Shown: positions 63,801 through 64,000 of the stretch, piece after piece | How the letters are laid out: each line of letters begins with the position of its first letter | Position numbering within the stretch: the first letter of the stretch is position 1 | NCBI GenBank assembly: GCA_033297205.1 | Contig: MU859149.1 | Coordinates: 62,001-126,000 of the forward strand | Direction of reading: 5' to 3' | DNA length: 64,000 bases | From: Pseudoneurospora amorphoporcata | Taxonomy: Eukaryota; Ascomycota; Sordariomycetes; Sordariales; Sordariaceae | Position numbers and translations under genes: made by a program | Notes under the pieces: generated by a model | Seen by the model: only the letters and a program-made list of their open reading frames with translations | Database searches by the model: none | What the model was told of the DNA's origin: nothing

Positions 63801-64000
63801 GTACGTTTTCTTTCTGTTCCTTTTCCTGCATTATGAGTGGTTCATGTTACATGGACTTGGTAGTGGTGGTGGTGCATGTGTTCGCCTCGTCCCAAACCTC
63901 TCCAACAACCCTAACCCTGATCTTTATCCCCTTCTGTTGCGTCTTCAACCAACTCCTATTATCAACACTATTTTTGCCGCCATCACTTCACTTACCCCTA

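Overview
The window looks like a chromosomal stretch from a filamentous ascomycete of the Neurospora/Sordaria type. The evidence is short GT-AG introns (54-162 bp) with CTGAC/CTAAC-like branch sites, CA-rich 5' leaders with CAMMATG-type starts, C-ending codon preference, intron-containing dispersed tRNAs, proteins full of homopolymeric tracts, and a fungal SWR1, complex I, MFS and P450 set. No virus, CRISPR or bacterial element was seen.

Layout. Positions 1-2939 hold a small unrecognised protein and a DUF1769 (Duc1-like) protein. Positions 2940-19600 are gene-poor: homopolymers, minisatellites, decayed gene relics (about 4261-5425 and 11662-12184), a long inverted repeat (15961-16125 against 17067-17252), a disordered protein (13160-14149), a few doubtful ORFs and an intron-containing tRNA-Pro. 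Positions 19639-21545 encode a 14-TM MFS exporter. Positions 21.5-25.2 kb are gene-poor and carry a 372-bp MITE with TA target duplication. Positions 25.2-35.4 kb hold a conserved fungal protein of unknown function, the complex I subunit NDUFB8, and, divergently, the SWR1 chromatin-remodelling ATPase. A small Cys/Arg/Tyr-rich protein lies at 37.6 kb and a secreted S28 serine peptidase at 39.1-40.8 kb.

Positions 41.3-55.3 kb form the most interesting block. It holds a bifunctional-looking diterpene cyclase (CPS/KS type, with class II DADD, a class I DEYME and an NDYGSITRD motif). Divergent from it come a BBE-like FAD oxidoreductase, a P450 of the gibberellin-oxidase style, and (after a tRNA-Met) a copper amine oxidase. 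I read the first three as a compact, probably undescribed diterpenoid gene cluster; the amine oxidase is a possible fourth member. No GGPP synthase or pathway regulator is in view. A perfect ACTCCG-N6-CGGAGT palindrome lies in the divergent promoter.

Positions 55-64 kb hold a short gene relic, a TCP11/SOK1-family protein and the first exon of a membrane protein that runs off the window.

Intron positions were assigned by eye from splice signals, reading frame and family fit. Families were recognised from motifs, without any database search.
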